NCBI GenBank assembly: GCA_905215055.1
Contig: CAJMOH010000004.1
Location: 34,305 to 98,304 of the forward strand
Origin: an uncultured bacterium
Lineage (GTDB): Bacteria > Bacillota > Clostridia > Oscillospirales > Acutalibacteraceae
Length of the DNA: 64,000 nt
Direction of reading: 5' to 3'
Position 1 is the stretch's first letter, and every line of letters begins with the position of its first letter. Of this stretch, positions 56,031 through 64,000 are shown one piece after another. Made by a program: the position numbers and the translations under genes. A model generated the notes under the pieces. The model did no database searches, was not told where the DNA came from, and was given only the letters and a program-made list of their open reading frames with translations.

Positions 56031-56986
56031 GGATGTTCCGCGCATTGGAGGAAATTTCTCAGGCAAGGCCCTGCTCTTTGGCGCTGGGGGCCTTTGACGG
56101 GCTGCACCGGGGCCACATGGCGGTAATTCACGCGGCCTGCGCGCCCGGCAAAGGGGGACAGGCCTGGGAACCGGCGGTGTTCACCTTTCGCACCAGTCCC
56201 TCGGGAAACAGCGCCGTCCTCACAGGCCAGGACAAGGAGCGGCTTTTGGAGGACGCCGGGGTGCAGGTGCTGTACTCCCTGGACTTTTCTCAGGTCCGGG
56301 ATTGGGAGGCGGAGGCCTTTGTCCGCCAGGTGCTGTTCCAGCGGTTTCAGGCCAAGCGCCTGTGCTGCGGGGAGGACTTTCGCTTTGGCAAGGGAGCCAA
56401 GGGAGGCGTGTCCCTCCTGGCGTCCTTGTGTCAGGAGGCCGGCGTAGAGCTGACGGTGGTGCCTCCCGTGCTGGACGGCGGGGAAAAGGTCAGCTCCACC
56501 CGCATCCGCAGGGCGGTGGCGGCGGGGGACATCCCCACGGCCAACCGGCTGCTGGGCCGGGCCTTTGGCTTTTCCCTGGAGGTGATCCACGGAAACCACA
56601 TTGGGGGCAGCCTGCTGGGAACGCCCACTATCAACCAGGCCATCCCGGAGGGCTTTGTGCTGCCCCGGTTTGGGGTGTACGCCTCCTGGTGCCGGGTGGG
56701 CGGCGAATATTTTTACGGCGTGACCAACGTGGGAGTAAAGCCCACAGTGGGGTCGGACAAGGTGCTGGCGGAAACCTGGATGCCCGATTTTTCCGGGGAC
56801 CTGTACGGCAAGCGGGTGCGGGTGTTCTTGCTGGAGTTTCTGCGCCCAGAGCGAAAATTTGACTCGATGGAGGCGTTGAAGGAGGCCATTCATCAAAACG
56901 GCCGGCAGGCCCAGGAGGTGGCGTCCCGAATTCCCCCTCCCCCCTTTCCGGCGAGCCGCCGGAGCCAAGACGCCCGCCGCGGCTGA
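56027..56986 (+). CDS. ribF: bifunctional riboflavin kinase / FAD synthetase
   Basis: A 319-aa RibF: N-terminal FAD synthetase with SLALGAFDGLHRGHMAVIHA, FRFGKGAKGG and VSSTRIRRAVAAGDI, then the riboflavin kinase (HIGGSLLGTPTINQAIPEGF; NVGVKPTVGSDKVLAETWMP). Converts riboflavin to FMN and FAD. GTG 56027 with AAAGGGAGG is used; ATG 56033 is an alternative. It is slightly extended at the C-terminus by a Pro/Arg-rich tail. Confidence 0.93.
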   Translation: MRMFRALEEISQARPCSLALGAFDGLHRGHMAVIHAACAPGKGGQAWEPAVFTFRTSPSGNSAVLTGQDKERLLEDAGVQVLYSLDFSQVRDWEAEAFVRQVLFQRFQAKRLCCGEDFRFGKGAKGGVSLLASLCQEAGVELTVVPPVLDGGEKVSSTRIRRAVAAGDIPTANRLLGRAFGFSLEVIHGNHIGGSLLGTPTINQAIPEGFVLPRFGVYASWCRVGGEYFYGVTNVGVKPTVGSDKVLAETWMPDFSGDLYGKRVRVFLLEFLRPERKFDSMEALKEAIHQNGRQAQEVASRIPPPPFPASRRSQDARRG

Positions 56987-57009
56987 GGGCCGGGGAAGCG
57001 GGGGAATCC

Positions 57010-57038
57010 TTGCAAAGAAATGGGACTCATGCTATACT
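57010..57038 (+). promoter_or_regulatory. promoter of the MATE gene
   Basis: TTGCAA (57010-57015), 17-bp spacer, TATACT (57033-57038). The leader contains a terminator-like hairpin (AAAGGAGGC/GCCTCCTTT, about 57073-57094) before the ribosome binding site, so attenuation is possible. Confidence 0.65.
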
Positions 57039-57128
57039 ATACTAAAATCATGGAAAAAGCGGGGAACCGAAAAGGAGGCTTTGGGCCTCCTTTCCTTTGC
57101 GGCTTGCCCCGACTCGGGAGGAATGCTC

Positions 57129-58520
57129 ATGGAGGACGCCCAAAAGACAGACCTGTTTGAACGAATGCCCATTCCCAAGGCCGTGATGAAGCTGGCGGTG
57201 CCCACAGTGCTCAGCTCTCTGGTGATGGTGCTGTACAATCTGGCGGACACCTACTTTGTGGGAATGCTGAACAACGCCGTCCAAAACGCCGCTGTCACTT
57301 TGGCGGCGCCCCTGCTGTTGGCCTTTAACGCGGTGAACAACCTGTTCGGCGTGGGCAGCTCCAGCATGATGAGCCGCTCCCTGGGCAAAAAGGATTACGA
57401 GACGGTGTACCGCAGCTCTGCCTTTGGCTTTTACTGCTCCATTTTTGCCGGGCTGCTGTTCTCGGCGGCCTACACGGTGTTCCAGGTGCCTCTGCTGAAC
57501 CTGCTGGGCGCTACGCCGGAGACGTTGGACGCCACCATTGGCTATGCCCGGTGGACTGTCACCTTTGGGGCGGTGCCGGCTATTTTGAACGTGGTGATGG
57601 CCTATCTGGTCCGGGCGGAGGGCGCCGCCATGCACGCCAGCATCGGCACCATGAGCGGCTGCTTTTTGAACATTGTCCTGGACCCTGTGTTTATCCTCCC
57701 CTGGGGGCTGAACATGGGCGCCGAGGGCGCGGGCCTTGCCACCTTTCTCTCCAACTGCGCGGCCTGCCTGTACTTTTTTGTGCTGCTGTACATCAAGCGG
57801 GGAAAAACCTATGTGTGCGTCAATCCCAAGATGTTCAGGCCTCAGCGCCACATTGTGCTGGGGGTGTTTGCCGTGGGGGTGCCTGCCTCCATCCAAAACC
57901 TGCTAAACGTCACCGGGATGAGCGTTCTGAACAACTTTACCTCCTCCTTCGGCTCCAACGCGGTGGCGGCAATGGGCATTGCCCAGAAGATCAACTCTGT
58001 CACCGTGCAGATCGCCTTGGGGCTGTCCCAGGGCATTATGCCGCTGATCAGCTACAACTACGCCAGCGGCAACATCAAGCGGATGAAAAAGACCTTTTTC
58101 TTCACCGCCCGCATCGCCCTGGTCTTTTTGATTTTGATGGAGATTGCCTACTACGCCGGGGCCAACGTTTGGGTGGGCCTGTTTATGCAGGACGAGCAGA
58201 TTGTGGAATATGGCTCCCGGTTTTTGCGGGGCTTCTGCCTGGGAATGCCTTTTTTGGCGATGGATTTTCTGGCGGTGGGCGTGTTCCAGGCCTGCGGTTT
58301 GGGGAAAAACGCCTTTCTCTTCGCCATTCTCCGCAAGGTGGTGTTGGAAATTCCAGCGCTGTTTATCTTGAACGCCCTGTTTCCCTTGTACGGCCTGGCC
58401 TATGCCCAGTTTTCTGCCGAGGTGGTGCTGTGCGCGGCGGCGGTGGTTGTGCTGTACCGGCTGTTCCGCAGACTGGAGGCCCGGTATGGAAAGGCGCCCT
58501 CTAAGCCTTTGGAAAACTGA
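57129..58520 (+). CDS. MATE family efflux transporter
   Basis: A 463-aa, 12-helix membrane protein: MKLAVPTVLSSLVMVLYNLA followed by DTYFVGML is the typical MATE start, and NAVNNLFGVGSSSMMSRSLG plus VPASIQNLLNVTGMSVLNNF follow. It uses a Na+ or H+ gradient to export drugs or other cations. GGGAGG 7 nt upstream favours ATG 57129 over the in-frame ATG 57123. Confidence 0.92.
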   Translation: MEDAQKTDLFERMPIPKAVMKLAVPTVLSSLVMVLYNLADTYFVGMLNNAVQNAAVTLAAPLLLAFNAVNNLFGVGSSSMMSRSLGKKDYETVYRSSAFGFYCSIFAGLLFSAAYTVFQVPLLNLLGATPETLDATIGYARWTVTFGAVPAILNVVMAYLVRAEGAAMHASIGTMSGCFLNIVLDPVFILPWGLNMGAEGAGLATFLSNCAACLYFFVLLYIKRGKTYVCVNPKMFRPQRHIVLGVFAVGVPASIQNLLNVTGMSVLNNFTSSFGSNAVAAMGIAQKINSVTVQIALGLSQGIMPLISYNYASGNIKRMKKTFFFTARIALVFLILMEIAYYAGANVWVGLFMQDEQIVEYGSRFLRGFCLGMPFLAMDFLAVGVFQACGLGKNAFLFAILRKVVLEIPALFILNALFPLYGLAYAQFSAEVVLCAAAVVVLYRLFRRLEARYGKAPSKPLEN

Positions 58521-58531
58521 ATCCCTTTTGA

Positions 58532-58562
58532 AGCGCGGCTCCCCAGGGGCCGTGCTTTTTTT
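58532..58562 (+). terminator. intrinsic terminator after the MATE gene
   Basis: AGCGCGGC pairs with GCCGTGCT around a 9-nt loop and runs into TTTTTT. Confidence 0.7.
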
Positions 58563-58718
58563 GCCGGCCGGCGGGTGGAGCTGCTTTTTCTCTCCAGGCC
58601 GGGAATTCACGGTTTTGTAACACACCGGAGCAAAATAGATGATAAAATGAACAATATTCCATTTTATTTTGCGCCGGGCGGGGGTTCCCGCCCTTTTGAA
58701 AGGGGACATGCACAGCAC

Positions 58719-61700
58719 ATGCTGGAATTAAAAAACATCACCAAGGAATATCCCGCCGGGGGACAGCCTGTGGAGGCCTTAAAGGGAGTCAGCCTCCAAT
58801 TTCGGGAAAGCGAGTTTGTCTCGATTTTAGGGCCTTCCGGCTGCGGCAAAACCACCCTGCTGAACATCATCGGCGGGCTGGACCAGTACACCAGCGGCGA
58901 TCTTGTCATCAACGGCCGCTCCACCAAGGACTATAAGGACCGGGATTGGGACGCCTACCGCAACCACTCCATTGGGTTTGTGTTTCAAAGCTACAACCTG
59001 ATCCCCCACCAGACGGTGCTGCAAAACGTGGAGCTGGCCCTCACCCTCTCCGGCGTGTCCAAGGGAGAGCGCCGCCGCCGGGCCAAGGAGGCCTTGGAGC
59101 AGGTGGGTCTGGGGGACCAGCTGAAAAAGCGCCCCAGCGAGATGTCCGGCGGGCAGATGCAGCGGGTGGCCATTGCCCGGGCCATTGTCAACAACCCGGA
59201 CATCATCCTGGCCGACGAGCCCACCGGCGCCCTGGACACGGAAACCAGCGTGCAGGTGATGGAGATTCTCAAGGAGATCTCTAAAAACCGGCTGATTATC
59301 ATGGTCACCCACAACCCGGACCTGGCCCAGCGCTACTCCACCCGGATTGTCCGTATGCTGGACGGCCTGGTGACCGGGGACAGCGCCCCTCTCTCCCCCC
59401 AGGAGGCCCAGGCGGAACGGGCAGCCTCTGTGAAAAAGGATCAGGCCGCCCGAAAGGGGAAGCGGCCTTCCATGTCCTTTGTCACCAGCTTTGGCCTCTC
59501 CCTGAAAAATCTCTTTACAAAAAAGGGCCGCACCGCCCTGACCTCTTTTGCCGGGAGCATCGGCATCATCGGCATCGCTTTGATCTACGCCGTCAGCCAG
59601 GGCACCACCGCCTATATTGACGCGGTGCAGGAGGACACCCTGTCCTCTTACCCTCTCACCTTGCAGGCCCAGACAATGGACCTGGGCTCCTTGATGGAGG
59701 AGTTTATCAGCGCCGCCCAGTCCTCCAGCGAACACGAGAACGACGCGGTGTATCAAAAGCCCATGATTTACGATATGGTCAACGCCCTGAATTCCTCAGA
59801 GACCATTGAAAACGACCTGGCCTCCTTCAAAGCCTATCTGGAGGACCGCCGGGCCGACCCGGAGGATCCCCTGTACAGCGCCGTCAGCGGGGTGCAGTAT
59901 ACCTATGACGCCCAGCTGCTGGTGTACACCGAGACCGTGGACGGGAATATTCTCCACTCCGACTCTCAGGAGCTGATGGAGGATCTGCTGCGGGAATACT
60001 TCTCCATTGACATGAGCGCCATGACCGATTTGCAGAGCAGCTACGGCATGGACTCTCTGGCCAGCAGCATGGGAGGGGGGAGCATGGTGCTGTGGGAGGA
60101 AATGCTCCCCGGCGACGATGGCGCCCTGATCAGCCCCCTGCTGGAAAGCCAGTACGACCTGGTGTACGGCTCCTGGCCCAACGACTACAACGAGGTAGTG
60201 CTGGTCCTGGACGAGAACAACGAGCTGGACGACATGGCCCTGTACGCCCTGGGCCTGAAGCCCCAGGAGGAGATGGATGCCATCATGCAGGCGGCGGTGG
60301 ACCAGACCGGGGTGGAGCTGGACGAGGAAAGCTGGAGCTACGAGGAGATCTGCTCCCGGGAGTACAAGACCATCTTAAACGCCGACTGCTACGCCTTTGA
60401 CCAGGAAACCGGCCTGTACGCCGACCTGCGGGATTCGGAGGCGGGGCTGCGCTATCTCTATGACAACGGCCTGACCTTGAAGGTTTCCGGCATTATCCGC
60501 CCCAACGAGGACGCCACCTCCCACATTTTGTCCGGTTCCATCGGCTACACCAGCGCCCTGACAGAGTATATGGCGGATGCCGCCGCCGGCTCCGCCGCTG
60601 TGCAGGCCCAGCTGGACAGCCCGGACACGGACATCTTCACCGGCCTGCCCTTTGAGGAGAGCACCGGCTCTATGACGGAAGAGGAAAAGGAGGCCGCCTT
60701 CCGGGAGACGGTGGCCAAGGAGGATCAGGAGGGTAAGGCCCAAACCTATGTGGCCATTCAAAGCATCCCCAGCCAGGAACAGGTGGATGAGGCTGTCAGC
60801 CAGTCCACCAGCTCCATGAGCCGGGAGGACATGGAACAAACCATGCTGGAGAGCCTGACCTCCCAGGCCGGCCTGGACCAGAGCGAGGTGGAGGACTATG
60901 TGGCTTCCATGAGCGACCAGGAGCTTTCCGACCTGTTCACCCAGATGGCGGAGGAGCAGTTTAAGGCCCAGTACGCCGCCCAGGTTCAGCAGCAGATGGC
61001 GTCGATGGAGCCGGCCCAGCTTGCCGCCGCCCTGGACGCCGCCTTGGAGGGGTACACCACCCAGCAGTGTGCCCAGTACTACGATGAGGTGCTCACCTTC
61101 TCCGACTCCACCTACGAGGAAAACCTGATCCAGCTGGGCTATATCGACCTGGACGACCCGGCTTCCATCAACCTGTACGCCGCCTCCTTTGAGGACAAGG
61201 ATGTGATCGAGCAGGCCATTGCCGACTACAACAGCTCGGTGGACGATTTGGAACAGATTCAGTACACCGACTATATCGGCCTGATGATGTCCTCCATCAC
61301 CACCATCATCAACGCCATCACCTATGTGCTCATCGCCTTTGTGGCGGTGTCCCTGGTGGTTTCCTCCATTATGATCGGCGTGATCACCCTGATCTCCGTC
61401 CAAGAGCGCACCAAGGAGATTGGCATTCTCCGGGCCATTGGCGCCTCCAAACGGAACGTGTCCTCTATGTTCAACGCGGAGACCATCATCATTGGCTTTA
61501 CCTCCGGAGCGCTGGGCGTTATCATCACCTGGCTGCTGTGTATCCCCATCAACGCCATTTTGCACGCTGTTACCGGTATTCAATCCCTCAGCGCCTTTCT
61601 GCCCCTGCCGGTGGCCCTGGTGCTGGTGCTGATCAGCACAGGGCTGACCCTGTTCTCCGGCATCATTCCCTCCCGCTCCGCCGCCAAGAAGGACCCAGTG

Positions 61701-61721
61701 GTGGCCCTGCGGACGGAGTAA
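58719..61721 (+). CDS. ABC transporter ATPase-permease fusion (MacB/FtsX type)
   Basis: A 1,000-aa fusion. Residues 1-230 are an ATPase: Walker A GPSGCGKTTLL, signature MSGGQMQRVAIARA, Walker B IILADEPTGALD, His switch MVTHN. A first membrane helix (IGIIGIALIYAVSQG) follows at about 285, then an extracytoplasmic acidic domain of about 560 residues, and three helices at the C-terminus (ITYVLIAFVAVSLVVSSIMI; MFNAETIIIGFTSGALGVII; VALVLVLISTGLTLFSGIIP), the FtsX topology. Likely exports peptides or senses envelope stress. ATG 58719 fits the family start MLELKNITKEY. Confidence 0.9.
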   Translation: MLELKNITKEYPAGGQPVEALKGVSLQFRESEFVSILGPSGCGKTTLLNIIGGLDQYTSGDLVINGRSTKDYKDRDWDAYRNHSIGFVFQSYNLIPHQTVLQNVELALTLSGVSKGERRRRAKEALEQVGLGDQLKKRPSEMSGGQMQRVAIARAIVNNPDIILADEPTGALDTETSVQVMEILKEISKNRLIIMVTHNPDLAQRYSTRIVRMLDGLVTGDSAPLSPQEAQAERAASVKKDQAARKGKRPSMSFVTSFGLSLKNLFTKKGRTALTSFAGSIGIIGIALIYAVSQGTTAYIDAVQEDTLSSYPLTLQAQTMDLGSLMEEFISAAQSSSEHENDAVYQKPMIYDMVNALNSSETIENDLASFKAYLEDRRADPEDPLYSAVSGVQYTYDAQLLVYTETVDGNILHSDSQELMEDLLREYFSIDMSAMTDLQSSYGMDSLASSMGGGSMVLWEEMLPGDDGALISPLLESQYDLVYGSWPNDYNEVVLVLDENNELDDMALYALGLKPQEEMDAIMQAAVDQTGVELDEESWSYEEICSREYKTILNADCYAFDQETGLYADLRDSEAGLRYLYDNGLTLKVSGIIRPNEDATSHILSGSIGYTSALTEYMADAAAGSAAVQAQLDSPDTDIFTGLPFEESTGSMTEEEKEAAFRETVAKEDQEGKAQTYVAIQSIPSQEQVDEAVSQSTSSMSREDMEQTMLESLTSQAGLDQSEVEDYVASMSDQELSDLFTQMAEEQFKAQYAAQVQQQMASMEPAQLAAALDAALEGYTTQQCAQYYDEVLTFSDSTYEENLIQLGYIDLDDPASINLYAASFEDKDVIEQAIADYNSSVDDLEQIQYTDYIGLMMSSITTIINAITYVLIAFVAVSLVVSSIMIGVITLISVQERTKEIGILRAIGASKRNVSSMFNAETIIIGFTSGALGVIITWLLCIPINAILHAVTGIQSLSAFLPLPVALVLVLISTGLTLFSGIIPSRSAAKKDPVVALRTE

Positions 61722-61736
61722 AGACTGTCCGTCAAA

Positions 61737-61769
61737 AAAAGAGCTGTCCCGAAAAAGGACAGCTCTTTT
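61737..61769. terminator. bidirectional terminator between the ABC transporter and pepF
   Basis: AAAAGAGCTGTCC and GGACAGCTCTTTT form a 13-bp perfect stem with a 7-nt loop. Confidence 0.85.
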
Positions 61770-61801
61770 GCGTTTTTGGGCTGGTACTTTCTCCGCGGGC
61801 T

Positions 61802-63610
61802 TTACGCCTGGGAGGTCAGCTCCTCCATCTGGCCGATCAGCTGGCTGAAGAGCTTCAGGGCGTTTTCCACGGGGGCGGGGGAGCTCATATCCACTCCCGC
61901 GCCTTTCAGCAGGGAGACTGGGTCGGCGGAGCAGCCGCCGGACAGGAAGCCCAGATAGTTCCGCACCGCCGGGGCGCCTTCCTGCAAAATCCGCTGAGAC
62001 AGGGCGATGGCCGCGGAGAAGCCGGTGGCGTACTGATAAACGTAGAAATTCATATAGAAGTGGGGGATTCTGGCCCACTCCAGGGCGATCTGGGGATCGG
62101 GAACAATGGCATCGCCGTAATACTGCTGGTTCAGCTGGCCGTATTTCTGGCACAGGGCCTGGGCGGTGAGGGGCATGCCCTGCTGGACCTGCTGGCTGCA
62201 CCACAGCTCAAACTCGGCAAACAGGGTCTGCCGGTACAGGGTGGTGCGGAACTGCTCCAGAAAATAGTTGATGAGATAGGCCCGCTTCCGGGGGTCCTGG
62301 GTGGTTTTCAGCAGGTGCTGCATCAGCAGGGCCTCGTTGCAGGTGGAGGCCACCTCCGCCACAAAGATCTTGTAGTCCGCGTAGGTGACGGACTGGTTTT
62401 TGGCGGACAGATAGGAGTGAAGGGCGTGGCCCATCTCATGGACCAGGGTGAACACGTCGTTGAGGGTGTCTGTGTAGTTGAGCAGCACAAAGGGGTGATG
62501 GCTGTACACACCGGAGGAATAGGCGCCGGAGCGCTTTCCCTGGTTTTCGTACACGTCAATCCAGCGGTTGGCAAAGCCCTCCCTCAGCATGGAGAGATAG
62601 TCCTCCCCCAAGGGGGCCAGGGCCTCCAGGGCAATTTCCTTGGCCTGGGAGAAAGGGATCTTCTCGTCCTGGTCCGCCACCAGAGGCACATAGATGTCGT
62701 AATAGTGCAGGTCCTCCACGCCCAAAAGCCGCTTCCGCAGGGCCATGTACCGGTGCATGGCGGGAAAGCTGTTGTGTACGGCCTGGATCAAGCTGTGATA
62801 GATCTCCACAGGGATCTCGTTGTGGTCCAGGGCGGCGTGGAGGGCGGAGGGATACCGCCGGGCGCCGGCGAAGAATTGGAGCTGCTTCATCTGGGCGTCC
62901 AGGGTGGAGGCCAGGGTGTTTTGAAACTGCCCGAACACGCCGTAAAAGCCCTCAAAGGCGGACTTCCGCAGGACCCGGTCGGCGGACTGCTCCAGGGGCA
63001 CAAAGGTCCCCTGGGTGACAGGGTGGGCCTTGCCGTCCTTGTCCACGGCGTCGGGGAAGAGCAGGTCGGCGTCGCTGAGGAAGTTGAAAATGTCGCTGGG
63101 AGACTGGCCCAGCTTTTGAGCGGAGGCCAGCAGCGCCTCCTCCGAGGGGGAGAGGGTGTGGTCCTTCTGCCGCCGGACTCGCGTCAAAGCCAGGCGGTAA
63201 TGCTCCAGCCGCGGCTCCTCCTGATAGAACTGGTCCAGGACATCGTCGGGGATGGCCAGGATCTCCGGGGTGGAAAAGGCCGTGGCCTCTCCCGCCTGAA
63301 TCAGCAGGTTGGTCACTTGGCCGTTCATCCGCTGATAGGTGGGGTTGCGGGTGTCCTCGTCCTGCTTGTAAAAGGCATAGCAGGCCAAAGGCTCCGCCAA
63401 CAGGCTGAACTGGTCCTCCAGCTGCAAATAGGCCAGCAGGGAGGCGGCGCTTTCTCCCAGCCTTCCCTGGCAGCCCTTCAGCTGCTGAATCAAATCCTTC
63501 AGCTTGGGAAGGTCCGCCTCCCAGTCCTGGTCCGTGGCGTAAAGATCCGTGGTGGCCCAGGTGAACTGAGGATCCAGCTCCTCCCGGGCGGGAATTTTCT
63601 GTGTATGCAT
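61802..63610 (-). CDS. pepF: oligoendopeptidase F
   Basis: A 602-aa M3B metallopeptidase: the zinc motif HEMGHALHSYLS with the later Glu in EVASTCNEALLM, and the substrate-binding segment YQYATGFSAAIALSQRIL. Cytosolic peptidase cutting 7- to 17-residue peptides. GGAGCG precedes ATG 63610 on the minus strand. Confidence 0.95.
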   Translation of the reverse strand: MHTQKIPAREELDPQFTWATTDLYATDQDWEADLPKLKDLIQQLKGCQGRLGESAASLLAYLQLEDQFSLLAEPLACYAFYKQDEDTRNPTYQRMNGQVTNLLIQAGEATAFSTPEILAIPDDVLDQFYQEEPRLEHYRLALTRVRRQKDHTLSPSEEALLASAQKLGQSPSDIFNFLSDADLLFPDAVDKDGKAHPVTQGTFVPLEQSADRVLRKSAFEGFYGVFGQFQNTLASTLDAQMKQLQFFAGARRYPSALHAALDHNEIPVEIYHSLIQAVHNSFPAMHRYMALRKRLLGVEDLHYYDIYVPLVADQDEKIPFSQAKEIALEALAPLGEDYLSMLREGFANRWIDVYENQGKRSGAYSSGVYSHHPFVLLNYTDTLNDVFTLVHEMGHALHSYLSAKNQSVTYADYKIFVAEVASTCNEALLMQHLLKTTQDPRKRAYLINYFLEQFRTTLYRQTLFAEFELWCSQQVQQGMPLTAQALCQKYGQLNQQYYGDAIVPDPQIALEWARIPHFYMNFYVYQYATGFSAAIALSQRILQEGAPAVRNYLGFLSGGCSADPVSLLKGAGVDMSSPAPVENALKLFSQLIGQMEELTSQA

Positions 63611-63649
63611 GCGGGGCGCTCCTTTCTGGGATAAGCTTCTTCACCCTTG

Positions 63650-63655
63650 TAGTAT
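63650..63655 (-). promoter_or_regulatory. pepF promoter -10 box
   Basis: On the minus strand TGTGCTATACT gives an extended -10 (TATACT); the -35 is weak. It lies 40 bp before the pepF start codon. Confidence 0.5.
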
Positions 63656-64000
63656 AGCACAACAGCGCCAGGAACGAAAGAGTGAAGGCCTTTTCTATCA
63701 GGATGGCCCTTCTCTTTGTCTTTATCCCAAAGGAAGGTGGGGCGGGGAAAACAGCTTCGCTCGGGGAGCGCTCGGATTTCCCTGTGAGATTCTTTGATGC
63801 TTTGCGTTCTTCAGGCCGCCCTTGCGGACACGCGCCGGCACTTGACGGGCGCGGAGGTGAGGCAAAAGAAAAAGCCGGGCCTGGGAAGGGAGAGCGCGTC
63901 CAGGCTCAGCCGCACGAGAAAAACAGAGGAGCATCACAACGCGGGCAATCAAAACCACTAGTAAACTAGTGGTTTGCTCAGACCCCAGAGGGGTCAGTAC
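63656..64000. other. window end without a supported gene; palindromes
   Basis: No gene is seen in the last 345 bp, though short frames exist on both strands. Near the end, AAACCACTAGT (63952-63962) and ACTAGTGGTTT (63965-63975) form an 11-bp perfect palindrome, followed by GACCCC/GGGGTC (63981-63995). It could be a terminator or the subterminal hairpin of an IS200/IS605-type element cut off by the window edge. Confidence 0.35.

Noticed and set aside
60375..62204. 609-codon minus-strand frame across the ABC transporter and pepF start
   Set aside because: It is antisense to two recognised genes and crosses their terminator; composition is that of a shadow frame.
61538..63634. 698-codon plus-strand frame opposite pepF
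   Set aside because: PepF on the minus strand has clear M3 motifs; the plus frame is Gly/Leu/Val/His-rich with no recognisable domain.
1..64000. CRISPR arrays, rRNA and tRNA genes
   Set aside because: No regularly spaced repeats and no recognisable rRNA or tRNA sequence were noticed by eye; tRNAscan-SE and Infernal would be decisive.

Overview
The window looks like a chromosomal segment of a GC-rich, spore-forming member of the Clostridia, probably an Oscillospiraceae-type gut bacterium. I infer this from a spoVT gene, a Gram-positive rimP-nusA-rnpM-ylxQ-infB-rbfA-nrnA-truB-ribF cluster, strong GGAGG ribosome binding sites, several GTG/TTG starts and consensus sigma-A promoters. No rRNA, tRNA or CRISPR array was recognised.

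Layout. (1) 1-7910: the end of a carbohydrate-type ABC permease and its lipoprotein binding protein, then a tightly coupled catabolic-looking operon: URO-D-family protein, M20 dipeptidase, CyuA/UPF0597-like Fe-S lyase, a second URO-D-family protein and an aldo/keto reductase. (2) 8061-10341: a decayed IS66-type element (tnpA has an in-frame stop, tnpC lacks an obvious start). (3) 10476-13846: small regulators, including an XRE gene split cleanly by an IS21-type element (11403-13235) flanked by CCTGG duplications. The IS itself carries an internally deleted istA. (4) 14318-34566: a long same-strand accessory block with a sigma-region-2-like protein, a frameshifted YkgJ-type protein, a HipB-HipA fusion, a minus-strand MNT/DUF4258/YgiT module, SSB, a MoxR-like AAA ATPase with a metallopeptidase-VWA partner, a Uma2-type nuclease, a YqaJ-type nuclease, a RecD2-like helicase and a CHC2-zinc primase-like protein. 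(5) 34567-36278: HicAB and VapBC cassettes bounded by a 43-bp direct repeat. (6) 36353-41674: flotillin and partner, a split-sigma-like pair, an AAA/DUF4143 ATPase and a small protein. (7) 41819-46939: three consecutive large serine recombinases, which end immediately before (8) a spoVT gene that has lost its first codons. (9) 47484-63610: housekeeping genes, a MATE transporter, a fused ABC transporter and PepF.

My reading is that regions 3-7 are an integrated mobile element whose right end lies at about 46,940-46,960 inside spoVT. I saw no relaxase, coupling protein or VirB4, and no left junction carrying the missing spoVT start, so the element is either non-conjugative, degraded, or extends beyond the window. 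The accessory genes suggest DNA processing (SSB, YqaJ, RecD2-like, primase-like), maintenance (toxin-antitoxin sets) and element-specific transcription (sigma-like parts, several XRE proteins).

The most unusual signal is regulatory. Three separate gene blocks (14318, 21919, 29043/29096) share one leader design: a consensus promoter with a 17-bp spacer, then 51-54 nt after the -10 box a terminator-like hairpin built on the same GTTxCAAAGYGTCA...TGGCRCTTTTTT core. This may be an element-wide attenuation/antitermination system or a family of short RNAs.
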